Of a stretch of 49,428 bases of DNA, positions 37,501-44,651 are shown piece by piece. How positions within the stretch are numbered: the stretch's first letter is position 1; every line of letters starts with the position of its first letter. Origin of the DNA: JAVBSX01 sp051660685 (GTDB lineage: Bacteria; Planctomycetota; Planctomycetia; Pirellulales; Thermoguttaceae); assembly GCA_051660685.1 (NCBI GenBank), contig JBOFQB010000045.1, forward strand, positions 1-49,428, written 5' to 3'. The translations under genes and the position numbers were made by a program. The notes below the pieces were generated by a model that did no database searches, was not told the origin of the DNA, and saw only the letters and a program-made list of their open reading frames with translations.

Positions 37501-37905
37501 CAACCGGGTTACATTGTCCTTGAAGTCGATCTGGAAGAGGCAGAGACGGTTGTTCTTGCGGAACAATTTTGGCCGGGTTGGCGAGCAACAGTCGAGACGG
37601 TTGTGAGCGGGACGGATTCAGGTACAAAGGCGGGGGGACATTCGGAAAGGTTGGCACTTTCGGAGGTGAAAGACATTCGGGACGGTTTGAATGTTCCAAT
37701 GCAGAAAGCGCGGAGTATGACGGTTGAGGTTTTTCCGGTTGAAGAGGTTTTACAGGGGGTTAACGTGCAAGCCGGGAAATCTCGAATCACCTTTCAGTAT
37801 CGCCCGAACCTGTTCTACCTCGGTCTCGCTCTGTCCTTTTGCGGCCTAATCGGAGCCGGAACCCTCCTCGGTTTAACCGCGATACAACGTATCGCGCGTA
37901 CTTAG
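34588..37905 (+). CDS. YfhO-like polytopic membrane protein carrying repeat-derived insertions
   Basis: The product has 1105 residues from MRFPWLLFGCLL (ATG 34588); the upstream frame is only translated repeat. The N-terminal block FRDGAHFYFPLFRFIQEEW, VPLWNPYENLGQPLFANP and the many hydrophobic segments match the bacterial YfhO family, large membrane proteins linked to glycosylation of envelope polymers. Three oddities interrupt the fold. An in-frame array of ENKE units (about residues 336-365) comes from a 12-nt tandem repeat. A charged coiled-coil-like insert (about 565-635) follows a membrane segment. A 58-nt palindromic element is translated as GTQASCLHQEKNAGRIPAFQ near residues 715-734. 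The last residues and the stop codon lie in a decayed cloverleaf repeat. The precise substrate is unknown. Confidence 0.8.
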   Translation: MRFPWLLFGCLLTGVGLLFGRVLVGDQQFAFRDGAHFYFPLFRFIQEEWSSGRVPLWNPYENLGQPLFANPCSSVLYPGKLLFLLPLSYTFLYHLYIVLHVVLAGITMYRLVRHWQMRVDAACLAAMTYSLGGCVLYQHLNIIFLVGAAWLPESIRWADLAFQGWASEQKVDDLTKRRRSFVPTCSAAVLAGLCFSMMILGGDIQAVYNGLLFVLLLGLFRGRRTSRLENGVVTNDVEKNAKNGRFAILSNLLNLKIRDHAGKMSGFPGIFLRTTQVMLVIVLTLFLVGAVQILPSWEWSQKSDRVEPRVPQSVWAMLRSGDWEEIQDGFLARLPNKGENKEENKEENKEENKEENKEENKEENKGAKGGEKGEKKESGGEKEGETGGKNRVETGHFRTMYHFSVSPRRLAEYVFPNFSGRPYPENSRWLHFPVWDDYIWVPSLYCGLIPFLLALSALRFRFGRNKQLLCPGTNDRLGVLLSWTLLFSVLASFGQFGIGWLLNRFLGETSGIGDPVGGVYWLLNLLLPGYAGFRYPGKWLTFAALPLAVLAAIGWDRIFGRFEERLTGQIEEQVERVAAIKKVRDVEKIERVADVRDFEKRGKVANTASIVNLANHETVAAIKKSEEIENHRVRKRLNKLSFLVFGIAVLLLSVLPFWKFQAQDCLMFGPFDSELARIGLFWSIAQTLIVLALFHLLLSLSRLQPKRGKKGHFVGTQASCLHQEKNAGRIPAFQSANKLFARLILLLVLIDLFWANSWLVPTTSRDVFKTESPLLGLLQPVEQNEAFVQNAHSGKSGNSQKFENIEDFAEKGISSGVPVRLYRSPVWYPESFLKEQSADRLPESVRFDRNTLFPEYTLENRIAVINVPGTLMNGAYKNRLKSIWSVRTTSRFGVEAAKRLAELGVEYIVVPAKEEPDEESFDCLYRDFDEDYALWKLKSSPFFPSTPTSGITPSKRAWLRSSQKPCPIIEYQPGYIVLEVDLEEAETVVLAEQFWPGWRATVETVVSGTDSGTKAGGHSERLALSEVKDIRDGLNVPMQKARSMTVEVFPVEEVLQGVNVQAGKSRITFQYRPNLFYLGLALSFCGLIGAGTLLGLTAIQRIART
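35592..35684 (+). repeat. In-frame 12-nt tandem repeat (GAGGAAAATAAG) in the YfhO-like gene
   Basis: About seven head-to-tail copies of GAGGAAAATAAG encode EENK units. Because the unit is a multiple of three, copy-number changes would lengthen or shorten the Glu/Asn/Lys-rich loop without a frameshift. The flanking sequence (GGGGGCGAAAGGGGGAGAAA) is also purine-rich. Confidence 0.9.
36730..36787 (+). repeat. 58-nt palindromic element inserted in the YfhO-like coding sequence
   Basis: The ends GGAACGC and GCGTTCC form the outer stem. Inside lie the hairpins GCAGGCA-TCT-TGCCTGC (36736-36752) and CGCGGG-CAGGATA-CCCGCG (36765-36783). The reading frame continues through it. Its branched-hairpin layout parallels that of the cloverleaf repeat. 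Confidence 0.8.
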
Positions 37906-37956
37906 CCGACCAAACGCGCAGAACGACGTTCTGCGCGTATTTTGAGCGGTTCAATC
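37871..37956 (+). repeat. Decayed cloverleaf repeat containing the YfhO-like gene's stop codon
   Basis: GTTTAACCG is followed by arms CGATAC-AAC-GTATCG, a 24-nt middle CGCGTACTTAG...CGCG, and CAGAAC-GAC-GTTCTG. A partial 3' stem (GCGGTTCAA) closes it. The stop codon TAG at 37903-37905 lies in the middle arm. Confidence 0.75.
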
Positions 37957-37984
37957 ATTGGTGTAGACGACAACAGGGTATCTT

Positions 37985-38228
37985 AACTGCGGAGCAGTGA
38001 CACTATTGTAGCCCGGGGTGAAGGGAGCAACGCGACCGCAACCCCGGGTTAAGCGTCCCCCCAACAAAACAAGCTCCGTCGGAGCGACACAAGAACCAAT
38101 TGGCAAAATATTTGCATGTTTTTTTGGGTGTGTCGCAGCTATGCAGCTCTTTTTTTGTCCCACACCCAACCCGGGGTTTCGCTGCGCTTCACCCCGGGCT
38201 ACAATAATGTCGCTGCTATGCAGCTAAG
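37985..38228 (+). repeat. CCCGGG-bearing palindromic repeat element
   Basis: It has the same hairpin chain as at 2437-2815: GTAGCCCGGGGTGAAGGGAG / AACCCCGGGTTAAG, GCTCCGTCGGAGC, CGCAGCTATGCAGCTC, CCCGGGGTTTCGCTGCG, CACCCCGGGCTAC, GCTGCTATGCAGC. It fills most of the gap between the YfhO-like gene and rpe. A 72-codon frame on the minus strand is repeat-derived. Confidence 0.85.
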
Positions 38229-38244
38229 AAATTACAGTAATGAC

Positions 38245-38318
38245 CCTATTCCGCAGTTCCCTCCCCTCCTCCCCCCTCCCCCCCTATTCCCCAACCCCTA
38301 TCCCCTATTCCCTACCCC
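38245..38318 (-). repeat. C-rich (G-tract on minus) repeat abutting the rpe start
   Basis: The tract includes CCCCCCTCCCCCCCTATTCC, CCAACCCCTATCCCC, TATTCCCTACCCC, ending immediately before the rpe ATG. No ribosome-binding site is visible. Confidence 0.65.
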
Positions 38319-39014
38319 ATGTCCCTCATTCAAGACCTTCTTGCCAATCAACCGGTCATCAATCCTTCTTTACTTGCGGCGGATTTCACAAAGCTCGGTT
38401 CAGAAATTCAACGGCTTGAAGAAGCAGGGGCGCAGATTTTGCATCTGGACATCATGGACGGGCATTTTGTCCCCAACCTCAGTATGGGGATCCCAATCGT
38501 CCAGTCAATCCGCCAAATCACCGATCTTCCCCTCGATGTTCATTTGATGCTGGACAATCCCGCCGATTTTTTGGTCCCGTTCCGAAACGCCGGAGCTGAC
38601 CTCCTGACCGTCCATATCGAGGTTCTCCCCGACCCCCGAGCGGTTCTGGAACGAATCCGCGACCTCGGAGCAATCCCCGGTCTCTCGCTCAACCCCCCGA
38701 CACCGCTCGAAACCGTCTTGCCCTTTCTCGATTATTGTGACCTCCTCTTAAACATGAGTGTCATGCCAGGTTTCGGCGGACAAAAATTTGACCAAACGGT
38801 TTTGGAAAAAATCAGGGTCCTCGACGCCTACAAGGAGCGAACAGGGAGCGAGTTAGTTCTTTCAATCGACGGGGGAATCAACGAGGAGACAATCGGTCAG
38901 GCCGCCCAAGCGGGAACCAACCTCTTGGTTGCCGGAACCGCCGTCTTCAAAGCCAATGATTATTTTGCCCAAATGACCCATTTGCGAAATCTGGCTCGCG
39001 GTTTAACCGTTTAG
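38319..39014 (+). CDS. rpe: Ribulose-phosphate 3-epimerase
   Basis: This enzyme interconverts ribulose 5-phosphate and xylulose 5-phosphate in the pentose phosphate pathway. The 231-residue TIM barrel shows every family mark: INPSLLAADFTKLGSEI near residue 14, LHLDIMDGHFVPNLSMG with metal/catalytic His and Asp near residue 42, DVHLML, the phosphate-loop block MSVMPGFGGQKF, and LSIDGGIN with the second catalytic Asp. GTAVFKAND closes the barrel. Length is typical. The stop codon TAG is inside the first stem of a cloverleaf repeat (GTTTAGCCG). It is followed by the tRNA/tuf cluster. Confidence 0.96.
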   Translation: MSLIQDLLANQPVINPSLLAADFTKLGSEIQRLEEAGAQILHLDIMDGHFVPNLSMGIPIVQSIRQITDLPLDVHLMLDNPADFLVPFRNAGADLLTVHIEVLPDPRAVLERIRDLGAIPGLSLNPPTPLETVLPFLDYCDLLLNMSVMPGFGGQKFDQTVLEKIRVLDAYKERTGSELVLSIDGGINEETIGQAAQAGTNLLVAGTAVFKANDYFAQMTHLRNLARGLTV

Positions 39015-39080
39015 CCGCAGAACAACGTTCTGCGTGTATTGAAATCTCTGTACACGCGATACGTTGTATCGCGGCTAAAC
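39009..39080 (+). repeat. 72-nt cloverleaf repeat, best-preserved copy
   Basis: It divides without remainder into GTTTAGCCG (39009-39017), arm CAGAAC-AAC-GTTCTG (39018-39032), arm CGTGTA...TACACG (39033-39056), arm CGATAC-GTT-GTATCG (39057-39071) and CGGCTAAAC (39072-39080). Every base outside the three loops is paired, giving a four-way junction. The rpe stop codon is at 39012-39014. A small hairpin (TTAGGTCGTCCCTACG) follows. Confidence 0.95.
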
Positions 39081-39211
39081 TTAGGTCGTCCCTACGAGAC
39101 TACAAAATTCGTGCAAATCATACCTCCCCCTTGTTTCACCCCATATTTCGTGTAATCTATCTCGCTCCACTGGATAGTGCGTATCCCGTCCTCTAAACGT
39201 ACAGCCTAAAA

Positions 39212-39284
39212 GCTAGTGTAGCTCAATTGGCAGAGCAGTTGATTTGTAATCAACAGGTTGAGGGTTCAAGTCCCCCCACTAGCT
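39212..39284 (+). tRNA. tRNA-Thr (anticodon TGT)
   Basis: Acceptor GCTAGTG/CACTAGC, D arm GCTC...GAGC, anticodon arm GTTGA-TTTGTAA-TCAAC, T loop GTTCAAGTC. This is the first of four tRNAs before tuf, in the same order as thrU-tyrU-glyT-thrT-tufB of E. coli. Confidence 0.96.
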
Positions 39285-39325
39285 CTGTTGGTCGATGAGG
39301 AAACACGCAAAACAGTGTGAAAAAG

Positions 39326-39407
39326 GGGGGATTTCCCGAGCGGTCAAAGGGGGCAGACTGTAAATCTGTTGTCAACGACTTCGGAGGTTCGAATCCTCCA
39401 TCCCCCA
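39326..39407 (+). tRNA. tRNA-Tyr (anticodon GTA)
   Basis: Acceptor GGGGGAT/ATCCCCC, anticodon loop CTGTAAA, long variable arm as expected for a class II tRNA, T loop GTTCGAATC and discriminator A. The length is 82 nt. Confidence 0.96.
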
Positions 39408-39411
39408 TTTT

Positions 39412-39482
39412 GCGGGTGTAGCTCAATGGTAGAGCCATAGCCTTCCAAGCTAAAGACGAGGGTTCGATTCCCTTCACCCGCT
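39412..39482 (+). tRNA. tRNA-Gly (anticodon TCC)
   Basis: Acceptor GCGGGTG/CACCCGC, D arm GCTC...GAGC, anticodon loop CTTCCAA, T loop GTTCGATTC. It starts 5 bases after tRNA-Tyr. Confidence 0.96.
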
Positions 39483-39522
39483 TATATTGTGAAGAAAATA
39501 GGAAACATAGGTAATCCTTACC

Positions 39523-39595
39523 GCTGCCGTAGCTCAGTCGGTAGAGCACATCCTTGGTAAGGATGAGGTCGTGGGTTCGATTCCCACCAGCAGCT
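39523..39595 (+). tRNA. tRNA-Thr (anticodon GGT)
   Basis: Acceptor GCTGCCG/CAGCAGC (one mismatch as written), anticodon arm CATCC-TTGGTAA-GGATG, T loop GTTCGATTC. It is the last tRNA before tuf and is followed after 25 bases by a cloverleaf repeat. Confidence 0.95.
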
Positions 39596-39620
39596 TTTGA
39601 CGAGTTAGAACTATTAGATC

Positions 39621-39694
39621 GTTTAGCCGCCAAACACCGTTTGGCGCGACTCTAACACGTCAGTTACGCGACAAGCGTTATTTGTCGGCTAAAC
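39621..39694 (+). repeat. Cloverleaf repeat between tRNA-Thr and tuf, 74 nt
   Basis: GTTTAGCCG, arm CCAAAC-ACC-GTTTGG, a 26-nt middle arm (CGCG...CGCG with inner TAAC/GTTA), arm ACAA...TTGT, CGGCTAAAC. The first arm differs at several bases from other copies yet stays perfectly paired. It ends 31 bases before the tuf start. Confidence 0.9.
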
Positions 39695-39725
39695 AATTAA
39701 ACATTTTCATTCAGGAGATTTCAAC

Positions 39726-40925
<1,200 letters not shown>

Positions 40926-40937
40926 GTTGCCTTTTTT

Positions 40938-41008
40938 GTTTAGCCGCGTGTACAACGTACCGCGCGTATTAAATTCTATACGCGCGGAATGTTGTTCCCC
41001 GACTAAAC
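40938..41008 (+). repeat. Cloverleaf repeat between tuf and tRNA-Trp, 71 nt
   Basis: It starts 13 bases after the tuf stop. GTTTAGCCG and CGACTAAAC form the ends; the inner arms GTAC-AAC-GTAC, CGCG...CGCG and GGAAT-GTT-GTTCC are partly decayed. Confidence 0.85.
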
Positions 41009-41013
41009 GGTAG

Positions 41014-41084
41014 AGGGGAGTAGTTTAGTGGTAGAACTGCGGTCTCCAAAACCGCTGGTGGGGGTTCGATTCCCTCCTCCCCTG
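41014..41084 (+). tRNA. tRNA-Trp (anticodon CCA)
   Basis: Acceptor AGGGGAG/CTCCCCT, anticodon arm GCGGT-CTCCAAA-ACCGC, T loop GTTCGATTC, discriminator G. The position just upstream of secE-nusG is common in bacteria. Confidence 0.96.
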
Positions 41085-41138
41085 CTTTGCATTTTTTTTA
41101 TCGGCCAAAAAAAGGGTTGTTTTCCCCCTTCCATACCT

Positions 41139-41543
41139 ATGTCCGAGATTATTAAAGAGATATTTAGTACACGAAGATACAAATCTGCACAAGGAAAAAT
41201 GGCGCGGCGTCTGACGATGATCGCAGCAGCCCTTTTCTTCTTTGCTGGAGCTTATACACTGTATCTTCACCTGCCTGCCTCACTGTTTGTTCGCGGTGTT
41301 TCCGCAATGCTCATTGGTGCTGTCGGTTTTTGGCTGTCTTATCGGGCTGTCAATTTTCCGGCGTTTGCTGACTTTTTGGTGTCGGTCGAAGCGGAAATGA
41401 TGAAGGTATCCTGGCCCTCCCGAAATGAACTGTATGTGTCGACAATTGTCGTTCTCATCGTTCTCGGGTTGCTTGCCGTGTTGATCTATGCGTTCGACAT
41501 TTTATGGTATGGCGTTTTTCACTGGTTCTTACCGATTATTTAG
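41139..41543 (+). CDS. secE: Preprotein translocase subunit SecE
   Basis: SecE is the essential clamp of the SecYEG protein channel. From MSEIIKEIFSTRRY it is 134 residues; an upstream in-frame ATG at 41028 lies inside tRNA-Trp and is rejected. There are three hydrophobic segments (about 27-44, 50-70, 99-120), like the three-helix SecE of E. coli rather than the one-helix form of most bacteria. The conserved amphipathic-hinge motif EMMKVSWPSRNE (86-97) precedes the last membrane helix. It stands 12 bases before nusG. Confidence 0.93.
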   Translation: MSEIIKEIFSTRRYKSAQGKMARRLTMIAAALFFFAGAYTLYLHLPASLFVRGVSAMLIGAVGFWLSYRAVNFPAFADFLVSVEAEMMKVSWPSRNELYVSTIVVLIVLGLLAVLIYAFDILWYGVFHWFLPII

Positions 41544-41555
41544 GATATTTTCGAC

Positions 41556-42422
41556 ATGGAAGAAGAACGTGTAGCGGAGCTTGAAGAACAAGCAGTCCCG
41601 GAAAACGTCGGTGAGGTTGCCTCATCCGCTGTCGATGATGGTGTGTACCTGAAGGTTCGGACGGAACGGCCTGTTTTGGAATCCAAAGACGAGGAATTGT
41701 CTGAGGAGCCGGTTGCGGCAAAAGGTCGGAAGAAGACAGCCCGGGTCAAGGTCGTTAAAGAGAAGGTCGTCAAAGAGAAAAAAGAAAAGCCGGTCAAGGA
41801 AAAGAAGGAAAAAGCCGAGAAACCGGAGAAGTATCACGATTTTCCCGCTCCTGCTCCGGTTGAAGACCCGAATTATGTGCCCGGTTCCGGCAAAGATTGG
41901 TATATTCTCAAGGTTCAAGTGAACCGGGAAGACCCGATTCGTGATGCAATCCTTCGAAGGGCCGCAATCTCGGGGTTGAAAGAGTATTTTGGTGACATTG
42001 TAGTGCCGACGGAGAAGGTGACGGAATTCCGGGGCGGAAAAAAGCGAATAACGAAGAAGAAACTTTATCCGGGTTACCTTGTTATTTCCGTCGAAATAAC
42101 ACGCGAGACTTGGTTGTTGGTTCGAGAGACTCCGGGGGTGAGTGATTTTACGGGATCGCTTGGCAAACCGACTCCGATGCTCCCCCATGAAGTGCAGCGG
42201 ATGCTGAATTTGGAACGAGCGGACACCGAAGAAGCACCGAAATTGAACATCGGTTATCAGATTGGTGATAAAATCAAGGTCAAGGACGGAACGTTTGAGA
42301 ATTTTGAAGGGGAAGTTCACGCAATTGACCTGAATAATGGTCGCGTGACAGTGATGTTGAGTATTTTTGGACGCAGCACGCCGGTTGAATTGGAATATTG
42401 GCAGGTCGAGATTCCCAGCTGA
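41556..42422 (+). CDS. nusG: Transcription termination/antitermination factor NusG with long N-terminal extension
   Basis: NusG binds RNA polymerase to regulate elongation and couples to Rho or the ribosome. The product has 288 residues against the usual 175-190. The first 112 residues are acidic and then strongly lysine/glutamate rich, with tandem VVKEK and PVKEKKEK units (about 59-92), probably disordered. The NGN domain begins at DWYILKVQVNRE (114-125) and includes KKKLYPGYLVISVEI. The KOW domain is at about 230-282 (IGDKIKVKDGTFENFEGEV, IFGRSTPVELEYWQVE). It lies in the standard secE-nusG-rplKAJL order. Confidence 0.94.
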   Translation: MEEERVAELEEQAVPENVGEVASSAVDDGVYLKVRTERPVLESKDEELSEEPVAAKGRKKTARVKVVKEKVVKEKKEKPVKEKKEKAEKPEKYHDFPAPAPVEDPNYVPGSGKDWYILKVQVNREDPIRDAILRRAAISGLKEYFGDIVVPTEKVTEFRGGKKRITKKKLYPGYLVISVEITRETWLLVRETPGVSDFTGSLGKPTPMLPHEVQRMLNLERADTEEAPKLNIGYQIGDKIKVKDGTFENFEGEVHAIDLNNGRVTVMLSIFGRSTPVELEYWQVEIPS

Positions 42423-42498
42423 GCTGCTGAACGTGTGAGAGACACGCGAAATGGTTGATTATTTTTTCCAAAGTTGTCAAGAGAAGTTGTAAAGTAAA

Positions 42499-42924
42499 AT
42501 GGCCAAACAAGTAACAGCAACAGTTAGATTTCACGCAAAAGGTGGACAGGCAACAGCAGCTCCCCCGGTCGGAACAGCACTTGGTAAGTACGGTTTGAAT
42601 TTGGGTCAGTTTGTGCAGCAGTTCAATGACCGGTCGAAGGTCGATCTGGGGATGCGAGTTCCGGTCGTTGTAACGGTTTATGCGGATCGTAAATTTGACC
42701 TTGAAACCAAGACTCCTCACAGTGTTGACCTTTTGAAACAGGCAGCTGGGATCGTGAGCGGAAGTGGAAATGTTCCCCGGACGAAAGTCGGTTCGATCAC
42801 GGAAAAGCAGTTGGAAGACATTGCAACGAAGAAAATGCGTGATCTGAATGCCCGGAATATGGATGCGGCCAAAAACATTCTCAAGGGAACGGCACGCAGC
42901 ATGGGGCTGGAAGTTGTCGGTTGA
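42499..42924 (+). CDS. rplK: 50S ribosomal protein L11
   Basis: L11 is part of the GTPase-associated centre. The 141-residue product has the L11 layout: GGQATAAPPVGTALGKYGLN (usual PAPPVGPALGQHGVN), then the RNA-binding C-terminal half with GIVSGSGNVPRTKVGSI, KMRDLNARNMDAAKNILKGT and a final SMGLEVVG. The N-terminal motif is a little divergent. It is followed by 316 bases containing a composite repeat before rplA, an unusually long gap for this operon. Confidence 0.96.
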   Translation: MAKQVTATVRFHAKGGQATAAPPVGTALGKYGLNLGQFVQQFNDRSKVDLGMRVPVVVTVYADRKFDLETKTPHSVDLLKQAAGIVSGSGNVPRTKVGSITEKQLEDIATKKMRDLNARNMDAAKNILKGTARSMGLEVVG

Positions 42925-42941
42925 GTGTGACGGAAATATTG

Positions 42942-43136
42942 TACGCACAGAACATAGTATGTGCGCATGAATTTGGATACTTTTGATTTGTTTCTTTCGT
43001 GAAGTTCGTGATTTTAGTGGTTCTTTTTTACCACGAAATACACAAAAAACACGAAAACAATACAAGTTTATTATCAATTGTGATTCCGCAATTTTGATTG
43101 ATTATTTACGCGCAGAACGGTGTTCTGCGGCTAAAC
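42942..43136 (+). repeat. Composite palindromic repeat between rplK and rplA
   Basis: A short hairpin (TACGCACA...TGTGCGCA) is followed by the long hairpin TTTCGTGAAGTTCGTG...CACAAAAAACACGAAA and then CAATTGTG. It ends with the half cloverleaf CGCAGAACGGTGTTCTGCG-GCTAAAC. The layout is the same as at 943 and 2223, with a different cloverleaf arm. Confidence 0.85.
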
Positions 43137-43240
43137 ATTCGGTTTAATCGGTTGGGACCCCTTTTCACGCAACATTAAGAGGGAGTGAAAATGTGGGTTG
43201 CGGTTGAACTTTTTACACTAATTTTAACGCGAAAACTACA

Positions 43241-43918
43241 ATGAAAACCTCGAAGCGAGTTAAAGCGAATCTGAAAATGCGAAAGGGCATCAATGAGTTG
43301 CCGCTTGGTGAAGCGGTTGCCCTTTTGAAAAAATTCAAAGGTCCCAAGTTTGACCAGAGTATTGAAATTGCAATGCGACTGGGGATTGACCCGAAACAGG
43401 CGGACCAGATTGTTCGCGGGTCGATTGTTCTTCCTCACGGAATCGGCAAAAGTCTGCGGATTTGCGTTATCACCAAAGGTGACAAGGCGGGAGAAGCAAC
43501 CAATGCAGGAGCCGATTTTGTTGGCGATGCTGATATTGTCGATAAAATCAAGGCCGGTTGGACCGATTTTGATGTCTGTATCGCAACCCCAGATATGATG
43601 GGACTCGTCGGTCCGCTCGGAAAAGTTCTCGGACCTCGCGGTTTAATGCCCTCACCCCGGGCAGGAACAGTTACGATGGATGTTGAAAAGACGATTAAGG
43701 AGTACAAGGCGGGTAAGGTTGAATTCCGTAATGACAAAGGTGGAATTGTTCATGCGGTTGCCGGAAAGTTGAGTTTTGACTCGGAGAAACTGGTCGAGAA
43801 CCTTGAGGCGTTTATCAATTATGTCAACGGTCTGAAACCGGCTGCTGTTAAAGGGGTGTACCTCAAAGGTGTTACCATTTCAGCAACGATGTCCCCGAGT
43901 GTTCGCGTTGCCGTCTAA
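43241..43918 (+). CDS. rplA: 50S ribosomal protein L1
   Basis: L1 forms the mobile stalk by the ribosomal exit site and often represses its own operon. The 225-residue product begins MKTSKRVKANLKMR. It has LPLGEAVALLKKFKGPKFDQ, RGSIVLPHGIGKSLRICVI, the signature GPLGKVLGPRGLMPSPRAGT and FRNDKGGIVHAVAGKLSF. Length is typical (about 225-235). A purine-poor leader with a composite repeat precedes it. Confidence 0.97.
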   Translation: MKTSKRVKANLKMRKGINELPLGEAVALLKKFKGPKFDQSIEIAMRLGIDPKQADQIVRGSIVLPHGIGKSLRICVITKGDKAGEATNAGADFVGDADIVDKIKAGWTDFDVCIATPDMMGLVGPLGKVLGPRGLMPSPRAGTVTMDVEKTIKEYKAGKVEFRNDKGGIVHAVAGKLSFDSEKLVENLEAFINYVNGLKPAAVKGVYLKGVTISATMSPSVRVAV

Positions 43919-43951
43919 TTTCGGTCGTTCCGCATGATCTGCGAAACCGAA
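43919..43951 (+). promoter_or_regulatory. Hairpin in the rplA-rplJ gap (possible L10 leader element)
   Basis: TTCGGT pairs with ACCGAA, with a nested CGCA-TGATC-TGCG. It starts right at the rplA stop and lies about 55 bases before rplJ, where other bacteria have an L10/L12-binding leader. The sequence does not show a kink-turn that I can identify. Confidence 0.3.
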
Positions 43952-44006
43952 TGTCACAAAAATTATCCCATACACCGAAGTCACTCTAGTCTAAAGTCGC
44001 ATCATT

Positions 44007-44522
44007 ATGAGTAAATTTGTCAAGCAACTTGTTACGGATCAATTGAAACAACGACTGGAAGGTGTCAAGTACGCGATGCTTGTCTCTTTAGTCGGTATTA
44101 CAGCGAAAAAGAATCACACCTTGCGTTCGACCCTTGCTGCAAAGGGGATTGAAATGCAGGTTATTAAGAATTCCCTTGCGGCGCGAGCAACCGAGGGGAC
44201 AGAAATTGCAGCCGGATTCAAAGGTCTGGGCGGAGCATGTGCGGTATGTTGGGGAGCAAGCGATGTCGTTGCATTGGCGAAAGAGCTTGTGAAACTCAGC
44301 AAAGACAAGACCCTGAAAGGATTTGCGGTCAAAGCAGCCGTTATTGACGGTGAAGCGTACAACGCTGAAGAAGCGGTTAAGGTTAGCGATTGGTTGACGC
44401 GGGAAGAACAAATTTCCGTGCTCGTTGGTCAAATCGTGGGTGTCGGTTCCAAACTTTCCTCGCAGTTCATCTCGGTTGGAGGTGCTCTCGCAAGTCAAAT
44501 CAAACAGAAATCGGAAGAGTAA
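44007..44522 (+). CDS. rplJ: 50S ribosomal protein L10
   Basis: L10 anchors L7/L12 dimers to the ribosomal stalk. The 171-residue product has the N-terminal rRNA-binding half (MLVSLVGITAKKNHTLRSTL, VIKNSLAARATEGTE) and LKGFAVKAAVIDGEAYN, with a C-terminal helix for L12 dimers (LVGQIVGVGSKLSSQFISVG). It precedes rplL by 129 bases. In that gap a CATTCCG/CGGAATG inverted repeat lies at 44532-44581, a possible attenuator or processing site. Confidence 0.95.
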   Translation: MSKFVKQLVTDQLKQRLEGVKYAMLVSLVGITAKKNHTLRSTLAAKGIEMQVIKNSLAARATEGTEIAAGFKGLGGACAVCWGASDVVALAKELVKLSKDKTLKGFAVKAAVIDGEAYNAEEAVKVSDWLTREEQISVLVGQIVGVGSKLSSQFISVGGALASQIKQKSEE

Positions 44523-44651
44523 GGTTTTGGACATTCCGGCATTTGGATCGAAACCGGGTCCATCTTGTGCTTGTCGGAATGAAAACCGGATTTTTCGTAC
44601 TGAATACATATTTTAACTCAAAATTTTTTTGAAACCAGAAAGGACATTTTA

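Noticed and set aside
37951..38169. 72-codon minus-strand frame
   Set aside because: It is a translation of the CCCGGG repeat element.
39009..39080. Cloverleaf repeat as a tRNA gene
   Set aside because: It has tRNA size and four arms, but no D loop or T loop sequences, only 3-base loops in two arms, and copies vary freely in the supposed anticodon.
41028..41138. Longer SecE starting inside tRNA-Trp
   Set aside because: The frame overlaps the tRNA gene; MSEII at 41139 gives a normal SecE.
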